NCBI RefSeq assembly: GCF_029504575.1
Contig: NZ_JAQFII010000001.1
Coordinates: 1,450,501-1,514,500 of the forward strand
Source: Streptomyces sp. SPB162
GTDB lineage: Bacteria > Actinomycetota > Actinomycetes > Streptomycetales > Streptomycetaceae
Direction: 5' to 3'
DNA length: 64,000 nucleotides
Shown here: positions 39,067-47,129 of the stretch, in pieces
Position numbering within the stretch: position 1 is the first letter of the stretch
Layout: each line of letters starts with the position of its first letter
The notes under the pieces: generated by a model
Told to the model about the DNA's origin: nothing
The model's input: the letters and a program-made list of their open reading frames with translations, nothing else
Database searches by the model: none
Translations under genes and position numbers: made by a program

Positions 39067-39270
39067 TCAGCGACCCATCAACCCGGCTACGGACGACGCT
39101 TGGGTGACCACCGCGTCGAATCCTCCGAAGAGCAGGGCGAGGAGCACCGCGAGCGGCAGCACCATGGCCGCTGCGACCAGCGGATGGCGCGTGCCGGACG
39201 GGCGGGTACCGAAGGCGGCGATCCTGCTGCCGCGCATGGGGCGCACCGTGCGACTCACTGTGTTCGCCAT
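39067..39270 (-). CDS. Small membrane protein (hypothetical)
   Basis: A 67-residue protein with a basic N-terminus (VSRTVRPMRGSR) and one hydrophobic helix (PLVAAAMVLPLAVLLALLFGGF, about 30-51). ATG at 39270 has an excellent AGGAGAGG site 3-10 nt upstream, which argues that it is translated. No family recognised. A 14-bp inverted repeat lies in its upstream region. Confidence 0.7.
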   Translation of the reverse strand: MANTVSRTVRPMRGSRIAAFGTRPSGTRHPLVAAAMVLPLAVLLALLFGGFDAVVTQASSVAGLMGR

Positions 39271-39328
39271 GGCCCTCTCCTGAGGTGTCGGTCGTGCACG
39301 CTGGTGGTACGTCGGTTGGTCGGTCAGG

Positions 39329-39378
39329 CAAGCGGCGGGCGTCTGACCTCGGGGGACGAGTGCTACGCCCGCCGCTTG
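39329..39378. promoter_or_regulatory. Long-spaced inverted repeat upstream of the small membrane-protein gene
   Basis: A 14-bp perfect inverted repeat (39329-39342 with 39365-39378) with a 22-nt spacer, 59 bp before the ATG at 39270. In RNA it would be a stable stem-loop in the leader. The rest of the 299-bp gap shows nothing I can identify. Confidence 0.5.
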
Positions 39379-39569
39379 ACTTCAACATTAGGCACGCGCC
39401 GCGGCCGGGTCGTCATGCCGTCGTACCGCTTCGCGGGCCTCCGGGAGGATGACGCGGGACCGCCCGAGGTACTCCCTTGGGTGGACACCGGGCCGCCGGT
39501 CCCAGGGTGATCCCGGAGGGGGCTTCCCCCAGGTACCACCCAGGGAGGGGCCGCCCGGCGGGGCTCCGG

Positions 39570-39806
39570 CTATGGCTGGGCTTCGGTGTCGTCCCTCGGA
39601 ATGGGCTGTTCCACCAGGGCGAGCACCCGGGTGGACATGAAGCGGGCGGTGCGTACGACGGTGCCGTTCCGGGTGACTTCACTCACTTCCACCACGCCGC
39701 GGCGCACCGCGGTCTCGACCCGGCGGCCGGCCCTGGTGGCCACCACCTCATAGGTACGGGTGGTGTCCCCGGCATCCACGACTATCTCCACGCGATCACC
39801 TTTCAC
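39570..39806 (-). CDS. Conserved hypothetical protein
   Basis: A 78-residue soluble protein, VKGDRVEIVVDAGDTTRTYEVVATRAG..., predicted as a small all-beta domain and ending with an acidic tail. It has no membrane segment or known domain that I recognise. GTG at 39806 has a GGGGG stretch about 10 nt upstream. The open frame continuing far upstream crosses the divergent kinase gene and is not coding. Divergent from that kinase over a 201-bp region. Confidence 0.7.
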   Translation of the reverse strand: MKGDRVEIVVDAGDTTRTYEVVATRAGRRVETAVRRGVVEVSEVTRNGTVVRTARFMSTRVLALVEQPIPRDDTEAQP

Positions 39807-40007
39807 GGCGTCATTCCCCCTTGGCAGAGCGGCCGTTGACGGTGCGGGCACAGCCTTTCCACGCCTTCGGAGCGGCCTGTTCCCACCTCTCAAGGATCCC
39901 ACCCGGCACTGACAATCCACCGTCCGGCGCATGCGCGGCCTATCGGCGCACCGGGAGTTCAGTCCGTAAGCTGTGGACGTCCAACTGGCCAGGCAGCGGG
40001 GAAGAAC

Positions 40008-41171
40008 ATGGCGATGATGCGGCTCCGGCGCGAGGATCCGCGTGTCGTCGGCTCGTTCAGGCTGCACCGGCGGCTGGGCGCCGGCGGTATGGGTGTGGTC
40101 TACCTGGGCGCGGACAAGCGCGGCCAGCGGGTGGCGTTGAAGGTGATCCGGCCGGAACTGGCGGAGGATCAGGAGTTCCGTTCGCGGTTCGCCCGTGAGG
40201 TCTCGGCCGCGCGCAGGATCCGCGGCGGCTGCACGGCGCGGCTGGTGGCGGCCGACCTGGACGCGGACCGGCCGTGGTTCGCCACCCAGTACGTGCCGGG
40301 ACCCTCGCTGCACGACAAGGTCGCGGAGGGCGGGACGCTGCCGGCGTCCGAGGTCGCCGCGATCGGCTCGGCGCTCGCCGACGGCCTGGTGGCGGTGCAC
40401 GAGGCCGGGGTGGTCCACCGCGACCTGAAGCCCTCGAACATCCTGCTGTCGCCGAAGGGCCCGCGGATCATCGACTTCGGGATCGCGTGGTCGACGGGCG
40501 CGAGCACCCTGACGCATGTGGGGACGGCCGTCGGCTCCCCCGGGTTCCTCGCCCCCGAGCAGGTGCGCGGCGCGGCCGTCACCCCGGCGACCGACGTCTT
40601 CGCGTTCGGCGCCACCCTCGCCTACGCGGCGACCGCGGACTCGCCGTTCGGGCAGGGCAGCTCCGAGGTGATGCTGTACCGGGTGGTGCACGAGGAGCCG
40701 GACCTGAGCGCCGTGCCGGACGCGCTCGCGCCGCTGGTCTACGCGTGCCTCGCGAAGGATCCCGGGGACCGGCCGAGCACCGTCCAGCTCTCCGAGCGGC
40801 TCGCGGAGATCGCGGCGCGCGAGGCGCGCGGGCTCGGCTCGCCGCGGCGCGAGGCGGTGCCGAAGGCGGCAGGACCGCGCCCGGAGCGGCCCACCGGCCG
40901 GCGGGCCGAGGAGTACGCCCAGCAGCACACCGAGCGGCGCACGGCGGGCGGCGCGTCGTCCACCGCGCGGCACACCGGCCGTACACCGGTGCCGCGGCCT
41001 CCGGCGCAGCGCACGCCCGCACCGCGCAACCCGGCGCCACGCACGCCCACCGGGCGCCGTCCCGGCCACCCGGACCGGCGGCTGCTGCGCCAGCGCCTCA
41101 TCGTGTTCGTGATCGTGACGCTGCTGGCCGCGGCCTGCATCGCGGTCGCGCAGGGCGCCTGGCCGCGCTGA
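40008..41171 (+). CDS. Serine/threonine protein kinase with C-terminal membrane anchor
   Basis: A 387-residue Hanks-type kinase. The Gly-rich loop GAGGMGVVYLG is at 24-34, the ATP Lys is K45 in VALKVIRP, the catalytic loop HRDLKPSN at 137-144, DFG at 156-158 and APEQ at 182-185, so all catalytic residues are intact. A disordered Arg/Pro/Thr-rich juxtamembrane region (about 280-355) is followed by one helix (IVFVIVTLLAAACIAVAQ) and only a few residues outside, so there is no PASTA or other sensor domain. The kinase thus faces the cytoplasm. Monocistronic; a 25-bp tandem repeat follows. Confidence 0.93.
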   Translation: MAMMRLRREDPRVVGSFRLHRRLGAGGMGVVYLGADKRGQRVALKVIRPELAEDQEFRSRFAREVSAARRIRGGCTARLVAADLDADRPWFATQYVPGPSLHDKVAEGGTLPASEVAAIGSALADGLVAVHEAGVVHRDLKPSNILLSPKGPRIIDFGIAWSTGASTLTHVGTAVGSPGFLAPEQVRGAAVTPATDVFAFGATLAYAATADSPFGQGSSEVMLYRVVHEEPDLSAVPDALAPLVYACLAKDPGDRPSTVQLSERLAEIAAREARGLGSPRREAVPKAAGPRPERPTGRRAEEYAQQHTERRTAGGASSTARHTGRTPVPRPPAQRTPAPRNPAPRTPTGRRPGHPDRRLLRQRLIVFVIVTLLAAACIAVAQGAWPR

Positions 41172-41224
41172 TCGGCTGGGCTCCGGCTGCGCTGGGTCGC
41201 TGTCCTGCCGTGCCGCTGTGCTGC

Positions 41225-41617
41225 GGGCGCTTGGCCGTACCGGCCCGCTGGGCGCTTGGCCGTACCGGATCGCTGGGCGCGTGGCCGTACCGGCCCGCTG
41301 GGCGCTTGGCCGTACCGGATCGCCGGGCGCCTGGCCGCACCGGCCCGCTGGGCACCTGGCCGTACCGGATCGCCGGGCACCTGGCTGCACTGCCTCGCCG
41401 GGCACCTGGCTGCACCGGATCACCGGGCACTTGGCCGTACCGGCCCGCTGGGCACGTGGCCGTACCGGCACTGCCTCGCTGGGGCGGGTGGCCGCACCGG
41501 CCCGCTGGGCGCTTGGCCGTACCGGATCGCCGGCCGCTTGGCCGTACCGGCCCGCTGGGCGCCTGGCCGTACGGGCACTGCCTCGCCGGGCGCGTGGCCA
41601 CGCCGGCCCGCCGTTCT
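41225..41617. repeat. 25-bp tandem repeat (VNTR-like), about 15 copies
   Basis: Unit GGGCGCTTGGCCGTACCGGC plus CCGCT (25 bp). Copies 1-9 are exactly 25 bp apart; the tenth and fourteenth carry a 6-bp insertion and the copies diverge towards the right end. Copies alternate between endings CCCGCT and ATCGCT/C, suggesting a 50-bp higher-order unit. Because 25 is not a multiple of three, no reading frame is favoured. It fills most of the 635-bp gap between the kinase and the acyl-CoA dehydrogenases; degenerate copies continue to about 41700. Confidence 0.9.
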
Positions 41618-41753
41618 GTGGGGCGCTCGGCCGCCATGCCGGCTGCGTTGCCGTGTGGGCGCTTGGCCGCGCCAGGCGCTTGCCGCGCCGGCCTGCTTTT
41701 CCGCGGCGCCCCCCGGAGGGGTCTGGCGTCGACACCCTCACATCGACTACGTT

Positions 41754-41767
41754 ACCAAGCGCTTGCT
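41754..41767. promoter_or_regulatory. TetR-type operator (KstR2-like motif) before the acyl-CoA dehydrogenases
   Basis: ACCAAGCGCTTGCT, a near-palindrome centred on AAGCGCTT, 40 bp before the first acyl-CoA dehydrogenase start. It fits the pattern AnCAAGnnCTTGnT that I recall for the mycobacterial TetR regulator KstR2, and similar sites precede many actinobacterial acyl-CoA dehydrogenase operons. The cognate regulator is not in this window. Confidence 0.55.
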
Positions 41768-41806
41768 TAGTCACGATGAGATGGATGAGCGGGAAGGACG
41801 TGGCGT

Positions 41807-43009
41807 ATGACGACCGAACCGGCGGGCACCCCCGACGAGGAGGGCCTGCGCCACCGCGTGCGGGCGCTGCTCGACGCGAACGACCCCGCCTCCACCGACC
41901 GCCTCGCGTTCCTGCGGGCGCGGTTCGACGCGGGTCTGGCCTGGGTGCACTACCCCGAGGGTCTGGGCGGGCTCGGCTCCCGCCGCTCCCTGCAGGGCGT
42001 CGTGGAGGCCGAGTTCACGGCCGCCGGAGCGCCCGACAACGAGCCGCGGCGGATCGGCATCGGCCTGGGCATGGCGGCCCCGACCGTCCTGACCTACGGC
42101 ACCGACGAGCAGAAGGCGCGCTTCCTGCGGCCGCTGTGGACCGGTGAGGAGGTCTGGTGCCAGCTCTTCAGCGAACCGGGTGCCGGCTCCGACCTGGCCT
42201 CGCTCGGTACCCGCGCGGTACGGGACGGCGACGACTGGCTGGTGACGGGCCAGAAGGTCTGGACGTCCAACGCGCACAGCGCTCGCTGGGCCATCCTCAT
42301 CGCCCGCACCGACCCCGACCTGCCCAAGCACCGCGGCATCACGTACTTCGTCTGCGACATGACCGACCCCGGCGTCGAGGTCCGCCCGCTGCGGCAGATC
42401 ACCGGCGAGGCCGAGTTCAACGAGGTCTTCCTGACGAACGTCCGGATCCCGGACGCGCACCGGCTCGGGGCCGTCGGTGACGGCTGGCGGGTGGCGCAGA
42501 CCACGCTCATGAACGAGCGGGTCGCGATCGGCGGCGCCTCCATCCCGCGCGAGGGCGGCATGATCGGCACCGTCGCCGCCACCTGGCGCGAGCGGCCCGA
42601 ACTGCGCACCCCGGACCTGCACGACCGGCTGCTGCGCCTGTGGGTGGACTCCGAGGTCTCCCGGCTCACCGCCGAGCGGGTCCGCCAGCAGCTCGCCGTC
42701 GGTGCGCCCGGCCCTGAGGGCTCCGGGCTGAAGCTCGCCTTCGCCCGGCTCAACCAGCAGGTCAGCGGCCTGGAGGTGGAACTCCTCGGCGAAGATGGAC
42801 TGCGCTACGGCGACTGGACGATGACCCGGCCCGAGACCGTGGACTTCTTCGGACGGGACGCGGGCTACCGCTACCTGCGCGCCAAGGGCAACTCGATCGA
42901 GGGCGGCACGTCCGAGATCCTGCGCAACATCGTCTCCGAGCGGGTGCTCGGCCTGCCGTCCGAGCCCCGCACCGACAAGGACGCCGCCTGGAAGGACCTC
43001 CCCCGATGA
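41807..43009 (+). CDS. Acyl-CoA dehydrogenase, FadE-like
   Basis: A 400-residue flavoenzyme of the acyl-CoA dehydrogenase family. The FAD/substrate signature CQLFSEPGAGSDLASL is near 119-134, followed by TGQKVWTSNAHSARW and the C-terminal KGNSIEGGTSEILRNIVSERVLGLP. It is coupled (ATGA overlap) to a second, more divergent acyl-CoA dehydrogenase, the arrangement of heterodimeric FadE pairs acting on CoA thioesters of steroid side chains or branched acids. ATG at 41807 follows GAAGGA. Substrate unknown. Confidence 0.93.
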   Translation: MTTEPAGTPDEEGLRHRVRALLDANDPASTDRLAFLRARFDAGLAWVHYPEGLGGLGSRRSLQGVVEAEFTAAGAPDNEPRRIGIGLGMAAPTVLTYGTDEQKARFLRPLWTGEEVWCQLFSEPGAGSDLASLGTRAVRDGDDWLVTGQKVWTSNAHSARWAILIARTDPDLPKHRGITYFVCDMTDPGVEVRPLRQITGEAEFNEVFLTNVRIPDAHRLGAVGDGWRVAQTTLMNERVAIGGASIPREGGMIGTVAATWRERPELRTPDLHDRLLRLWVDSEVSRLTAERVRQQLAVGAPGPEGSGLKLAFARLNQQVSGLEVELLGEDGLRYGDWTMTRPETVDFFGRDAGYRYLRAKGNSIEGGTSEILRNIVSERVLGLPSEPRTDKDAAWKDLPR

Positions 43010-44169
43010 ATCAGCCGTCGTCGCAGCCCGCGACCCCTGACCTGCTGTACTCCGACGTCGAGGACGACCTGCGGTCCGCCGTGCGCGGCCTGCTGGCGGA
43101 CCGCTGCCCGCCGACCTCGATCCTCGCCCGGATCGAGAGCGGCACCCCGTACGACCTGGAGCTGTGGCGCACGCTGGCCGCGGAGATCGGCGTCGCGGGG
43201 CTGCTCGTCCCGGAGGAGTTCGGCGGCCAGGGGGCGTCCGCCCGCGAGGCCGCGGTGGTCCTGGAGGAACTCGGCGGCTCGGTGGCCCCGGTGCCGTTCC
43301 TCGGCAGCGCGGTGCTCGCCACCTCGGCGCTGCTGGCAGCGCCCGCGGCGGCGGGGCCGCTGCTGAAGCGGCTCGCCTCCGGCGAGGCGACCGCGGCGCT
43401 GGCCGTGGCGCTGCCGACCGCGCCCGGCGCGGCGTTCCCTTCGGGCGTCCGGGTCGCGGCGGACGGCACGCTGAGCGGCCGGATCACCAGCGTCGCCGAC
43501 GCCTCGGCCGCGGACGTGCTCGTCGTGCCGGCTGTCGGTCCCGACGGGGAGCCGGGGCTCTACGAGGTCGCGGCCGACGCGTCCGGGGTCGGCATCGAGG
43601 TGCCGGTGTCGCTCGATCTGACGCGGCCGATCGCGGATCTCGCCTTCGACGCGGTTGCCGCCCGATTGGTCGTCGGTCCCGACTCTGCTGCCCGAGCGCT
43701 GCACACGGCGCTGCTCACCGGGGCGGGCCTGCTCGCCTCCGAGCAGCTGGGCATCGCCCAGTGGTGCCTCGACGAGACCGTGCGCTACCTGAAGGAGCGG
43801 CACCAGTTCGGCCGTCCCGTCGGTTCCTTCCAGTCGCTCAAGCACCGGCTCGCCGACCTCTGGCTGGAGGTCGTCTCGGCCCGCGCCGCCGCGCGCAACG
43901 CCGCTGACGCCCTGGCGTCGGGGTCCGACGGGTCCGACGGGTCCGACGTGGCGGTGGCGGTGGCCGTCGCCCAGGCGCACTGCGCCACGACCGCCGTGCA
44001 CGCGGCGGAGGAGTGCGTCCAGCTGCACGGCGGCATCGGGATGACGTGGGAACACCCCGTCCACCTCTACCTCAAGCGCGCCAAGGCCGACGAGATCGCG
44101 CTGGGGACGCCGGGGCGGCACCGGGCGGCTCTCGCCGAACTGGTGGACCTGCCGTCGGCTTCCGGCTGA
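43006..44169 (+). CDS. Acyl-CoA dehydrogenase, second subunit-like
   Basis: A 387-residue acyl-CoA dehydrogenase. It has VAGLLVPEEFGGQGASAREAAVVLEELG, the C-terminal helical domain with LKERHQFGRPVGSFQSLKHRLADLW and CVQLHGGIGMTWEHPVHLYLKR, but the central FAD-binding beta domain is reduced and lacks the usual (F/L)TEPxAGSD motif. This fits the partner subunit of a heterotetramer. Its start overlaps the first gene by 4 bp (ATGA). A triple GSD repeat (GGGTCCGAC x3) lies near 43918-43947. Confidence 0.9.
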   Translation: MNQPSSQPATPDLLYSDVEDDLRSAVRGLLADRCPPTSILARIESGTPYDLELWRTLAAEIGVAGLLVPEEFGGQGASAREAAVVLEELGGSVAPVPFLGSAVLATSALLAAPAAAGPLLKRLASGEATAALAVALPTAPGAAFPSGVRVAADGTLSGRITSVADASAADVLVVPAVGPDGEPGLYEVAADASGVGIEVPVSLDLTRPIADLAFDAVAARLVVGPDSAARALHTALLTGAGLLASEQLGIAQWCLDETVRYLKERHQFGRPVGSFQSLKHRLADLWLEVVSARAAARNAADALASGSDGSDGSDVAVAVAVAQAHCATTAVHAAEECVQLHGGIGMTWEHPVHLYLKRAKADEIALGTPGRHRAALAELVDLPSASG

Positions 44170-44360
44170 CGGGCGCCTCCGGCTGGAGGGTGCGGTGTCT
44201 TCGCGCCCACCGGCCGGTGGACGTGCGGACCGTCGTTGCCGGGTCGGGGACGCGACGGGGCACCTCCTCGGCGCTCGAACCCGCGGGCCGTCCGCACAGT
44301 GACGGTCGTGGATTCTCGTCGCCTGCGGGGGCACCCCGCCGCGTCCCCTCCGGTCGGACG

Positions 44361-44384
44361 GGCGCCCGCAGACGGCAGGGCGCC
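44361..44384. terminator. Weak hairpin between convergent genes
   Basis: A 7-bp GC stem (44361-44367 with 44378-44384) in the 305-bp gap between the acyl-CoA dehydrogenase and the SpoU gene. It is the only hairpin I noticed there; the rest of the gap shows no gene or repeat. Confidence 0.3.
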
Positions 44385-44474
44385 GGGCCGTCCGCCGTGT
44401 CGACAGGTGGGGGTGTTACGCCGTGGGGCCCGCGCCCGGATGGACGCCTCGGGGCCGACTGGTGCGGGCGCTTC

Positions 44475-45293
44475 TCAGCTCTGGGGGCGGCCGGAAGCCA
44501 CTGCGTAGAAGGCGACAGCCGCCGCCGCGCCGACGTTCAGGGAGTCCACGCCGTGGGCCATGGGGATGCGGACCCATTCGTCGGCGGCGACCAGGGCCTG
44601 GGTGGAGAGGCCGTCGCCTTCCGCTCCGAGGAGCAGGGCTACCCGTTCCAGCCGGTGCGGGGCGGCCTCGTCGATGTCGGTGGCCTTGTCGGCCGGGGTG
44701 AGGGCGAGCAGCTTGAAGCCGGCCTCGCGCACCGTCTCCAGGTCGCGGGGCCAGCTGTCGAGGCGGGCGTAGGGCACTGAGAAGACCGCGCCCATGGAGA
44801 CCTTGACGGAGCGTCGGTAGAGCGGGTCGGCGCAGTCCGGGGAGAGCAGCACGGCGTCCATGCCGAGCGCCGCGGCGCTGCGGAAGATCGCGCCGATGTT
44901 GGTGTGGTCGTTCACGGACTCCATGACGACGATGCGGCGGGCGGTTCCCAGCAGCTCGTCCGCCTCCGGCAGTGGCTTGCGGCCCATGGACGCGAGCGCG
45001 CCGCGGTGCACGTGATAGCCGGTGACCTGCTCGGCGAGCTCCGGGCTCACCGCGTACACCGGCGCCGGCACCTCGTCGATGACGTCCCGCATGACGTCGA
45101 CCCACTTGGCCGACAGCAGCATGGACCGCATACGGTACCCGGCGTGCCGGGCACGCCGGATCACCTTCTCGCCCTCCGCGATGAACAGCCCTTCGGCGGG
45201 CTCACGGCGGCGGCGCAACTCGACGTCGGTCAGGGCCACGTAGTCGTGAAGGCGCGGGTCGTCCGGGTCGTCGATCGTGATGAGCTCAGCCAC
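44475..45293 (-). CDS. SpoU/TrmH family RNA 2'-O-methyltransferase
   Basis: A 272-residue SPOUT enzyme. The substrate-binding N-terminal domain (RRREPAEGLFIAEGEKVIRRARHAGY) precedes the knot domain with SVNDHTNIGAIFRSAAALGMDAVLLS, LLLGAEGDGLS and VRIPMAHGVDSLNVGAAAAVAFY, i.e. SPOUT motifs 1-3 including the NxGaiFRsA Arg/Asn. It methylates the ribose of rRNA or tRNA; the nucleotide cannot be told. GTG at 45293 (VAELITIDDPDDPRL). Confidence 0.93.
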   Translation of the reverse strand: MAELITIDDPDDPRLHDYVALTDVELRRRREPAEGLFIAEGEKVIRRARHAGYRMRSMLLSAKWVDVMRDVIDEVPAPVYAVSPELAEQVTGYHVHRGALASMGRKPLPEADELLGTARRIVVMESVNDHTNIGAIFRSAAALGMDAVLLSPDCADPLYRRSVKVSMGAVFSVPYARLDSWPRDLETVREAGFKLLALTPADKATDIDEAAPHRLERVALLLGAEGDGLSTQALVAADEWVRIPMAHGVDSLNVGAAAAVAFYAVASGRPQS

Positions 45294-45443
45294 AGGCTGA
45301 TACTGCCCTGTCCGGCGGCACATGCCAACGCCGGGGTGGCTACCCGGCCGGTACGCAGCGGCCGGGGGCCCGGCCCTGTCCGTCGAAGGGGCGGGTCAGG
45401 CTGCCCCGGCGGTGGCTGGAAGCCGGATGCGTCAAACGCGGCT

Positions 45444-46676
45444 TCAGCCGCGCACGGCGCGGCCGACGCCGACGACATCGCCGATGACGATGACGGCCGG
45501 GGGGCGGATCTCCGTGTCGGTGACGACCTGGGCGACGGTGGCCAGGGTGGCGTCCACGCGGCGCTGCGTGGCCATGGTGCCCTCCTGGATGACGGCGACC
45601 GGGGTGGTCGCCGAGCGGCCGTGCCGGACGAGGGCGGTGGCGATGGCGCCGATCCGCTCGACGGCCATGAGCAGCACGAGGGTGCCGCGCAGCTTCGCGA
45701 GCGCCTCCCAGTCGACGAGGGAGCGCGGGTCCTCGGGGGCGACGTGGCCGCTGACGACGGTGAACTCGTGGGCGACGCCCCGGTGGGTGACCGGGATGCC
45801 CGCGGCACCCGGCACGCTGATGGAGCTGGAGATGCCCGGCACGACCGTGCAGGCGATGCCCGCCTCGGCGAGCGCCTCGGCCTCCTCCATGCCGCGCCCG
45901 AAGACGAACGGGTCGCCGCCCTTGAGCCGGACCACGGCCTTGCCGGCCCTGGCGTGTTCGATGAGCGCGTTGTTGATCGCCTCCTGGGCCATGAAGCGGC
46001 CGTAGGGGATCTTCGCCGCGTCGATCACCTCGACGTGCGGCGGGAGTTCGTCCAGCAGGTCGCGCGGGCCGAGCCGGTCGGCGATCACGACATCGGCCTC
46101 GGCGAGCAGCCGCCGGCCGCGCACCGTGATCAGGTCCGGGTCGCCGGGGCCGCCGCCGACGAGCGCCACGCCGGGGGTCCGCTCGCGGTGCCGGGGGGCG
46201 ACCAGGGTGCCGTCCCGCAGCCCTTCGACGACCGCGTCGCGCACGGCGGCGGAACGGCGCGGGTCGCGGCCCGTGAGGACGGCGACGGTGACTCCCTCGC
46301 TGCGTCCGGTGGCCGGCGTCCAGGCGGTGGCGGCCTCGGCGTCGTCGCTGCGCACGCACCAGACGCGGCGCGCCTCCGCCTCCGCGGACGCGGCGGCGTT
46401 GGCCGTGGTGTCGGTGGTGGCGATCAGCGCGTACCAGGCGTCCGCGAGGTCACCCTCCTGGTACGGACGGCGCTCCCAGCGCAACTCGCCCGCGTCGGCC
46501 ATCGCTTCGACGGACGGGGTCGCCGACGGGGAGATGAGCACGATGTCGGCTCCCGCCGACACCAGCGCCGGCAGCCTGCGCTGGGCGACGGTGCCGCCGC
46601 CGAGGACGACGACCCGCCGTCCGGACAGCCGCAGCCCGACGGGGTAGGCGGGAGCGTCGTTGCGGTCGTCGGCCAT
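45444..46676 (-). CDS. cobA: Siroheme synthase-like fusion: precorrin-2 dehydrogenase plus uroporphyrinogen-III C-methyltransferase
   Basis: A 410-residue two-domain enzyme. Residues 1-150 contain the NAD-binding Rossmann fold RRVVVLGGGTVAQRRLPAL of CysG-B/precorrin-2 dehydrogenase. Residues about 160-410 are the SAM-dependent methyltransferase CobA: GVALVGGGPGDPDLITVRG, PYGRFMAQEAINNALIEHA, VVRLKGGDPFVFGRG and IPVTHRGVAHEFTVVSGH. It converts uroporphyrinogen III to precorrin-2 and oxidises it, feeding siroheme or cobalamin. The N-terminal unit is shorter than in E. coli CysG, so chelatase activity is not assured. ATG at 46676. Confidence 0.93.
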   Translation of the reverse strand: MADDRNDAPAYPVGLRLSGRRVVVLGGGTVAQRRLPALVSAGADIVLISPSATPSVEAMADAGELRWERRPYQEGDLADAWYALIATTDTTANAAASAEAEARRVWCVRSDDAEAATAWTPATGRSEGVTVAVLTGRDPRRSAAVRDAVVEGLRDGTLVAPRHRERTPGVALVGGGPGDPDLITVRGRRLLAEADVVIADRLGPRDLLDELPPHVEVIDAAKIPYGRFMAQEAINNALIEHARAGKAVVRLKGGDPFVFGRGMEEAEALAEAGIACTVVPGISSSISVPGAAGIPVTHRGVAHEFTVVSGHVAPEDPRSLVDWEALAKLRGTLVLLMAVERIGAIATALVRHGRSATTPVAVIQEGTMATQRRVDATLATVAQVVTDTEIRPPAVIVIGDVVGVGRAVRG

Positions 46677-46845
46677 GGCTGTACGGCTCCTTGGGGCGAA
46701 GTATCTCTGCCGCTGCTCCCTCGGAGCGGCTGGGGTGCGTACGGGGCCGGGCCCCTGGGGCAAACCATACGGTCCGACGCCCCCCGACCGCAGCGCGCAA
46801 GATCACACCCGCGCACGCATCCACGGAACTGAGCCGGTAGCAATG

Positions 46846-47121
46846 CAGCCCGCCGGGCGTCTGAGCGTGCGGCCGAGCAGGACGACATTCAGCCCGTCGG
46901 GCGTCTGAGCGTGCGGCCGGACAGAACGACATTCAGCCCGCCGGGCGTCTGAGCGCGCGCCCGGACAGGCCCACATTCAGCCCACCCGGGGTTTGAGGGC
47001 GCCCGCCGCAGGCGCAGGGGGGCCGCAGGCTCCTGGTCGAGCCCGGCCGCAACCCAGCCCGCCCGGCGTCTGAGGGCGCCCGCCGCAGGCGCAGGGGGGC
47101 GGGGCTCCGCCCCCCTGGGTG
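46846..47121. repeat. 44-bp tandem repeats, Streptomyces intergenic type
   Basis: CAGCCCG-containing units begin at 46846, 46890, 46934 and 46978 (44 bp apart), with a fifth at 47055. Each carries (C/T)CGGGCGTCTGAG and a G/C-rich tail. The right end adds CCGCCGCAGGCGCAGGGGGG twice and a GGGGCTCCGCCCCCC hairpin (about 47099-47113). It occupies most of the 453-bp gap between cobA and cobT. Such repeats follow many Streptomyces genes; their function is not known. Confidence 0.8.
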
Positions 47122-47129
47122 CAAGGGCG

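Noticed and set aside
41225-41617. CRISPR array
   Set aside because: Units are contiguous 25-bp repeats without unique spacers, and no cas genes are present.
39807-41774. Minus-strand open frame crossing the 25-bp repeats and the kinase, upstream of the 78-residue gene
   Set aside because: The translation is the tandem repeat (RYGQAPSGPVRP-like) followed by antisense of the kinase. It has no start signals and is unlikely to be expressed.
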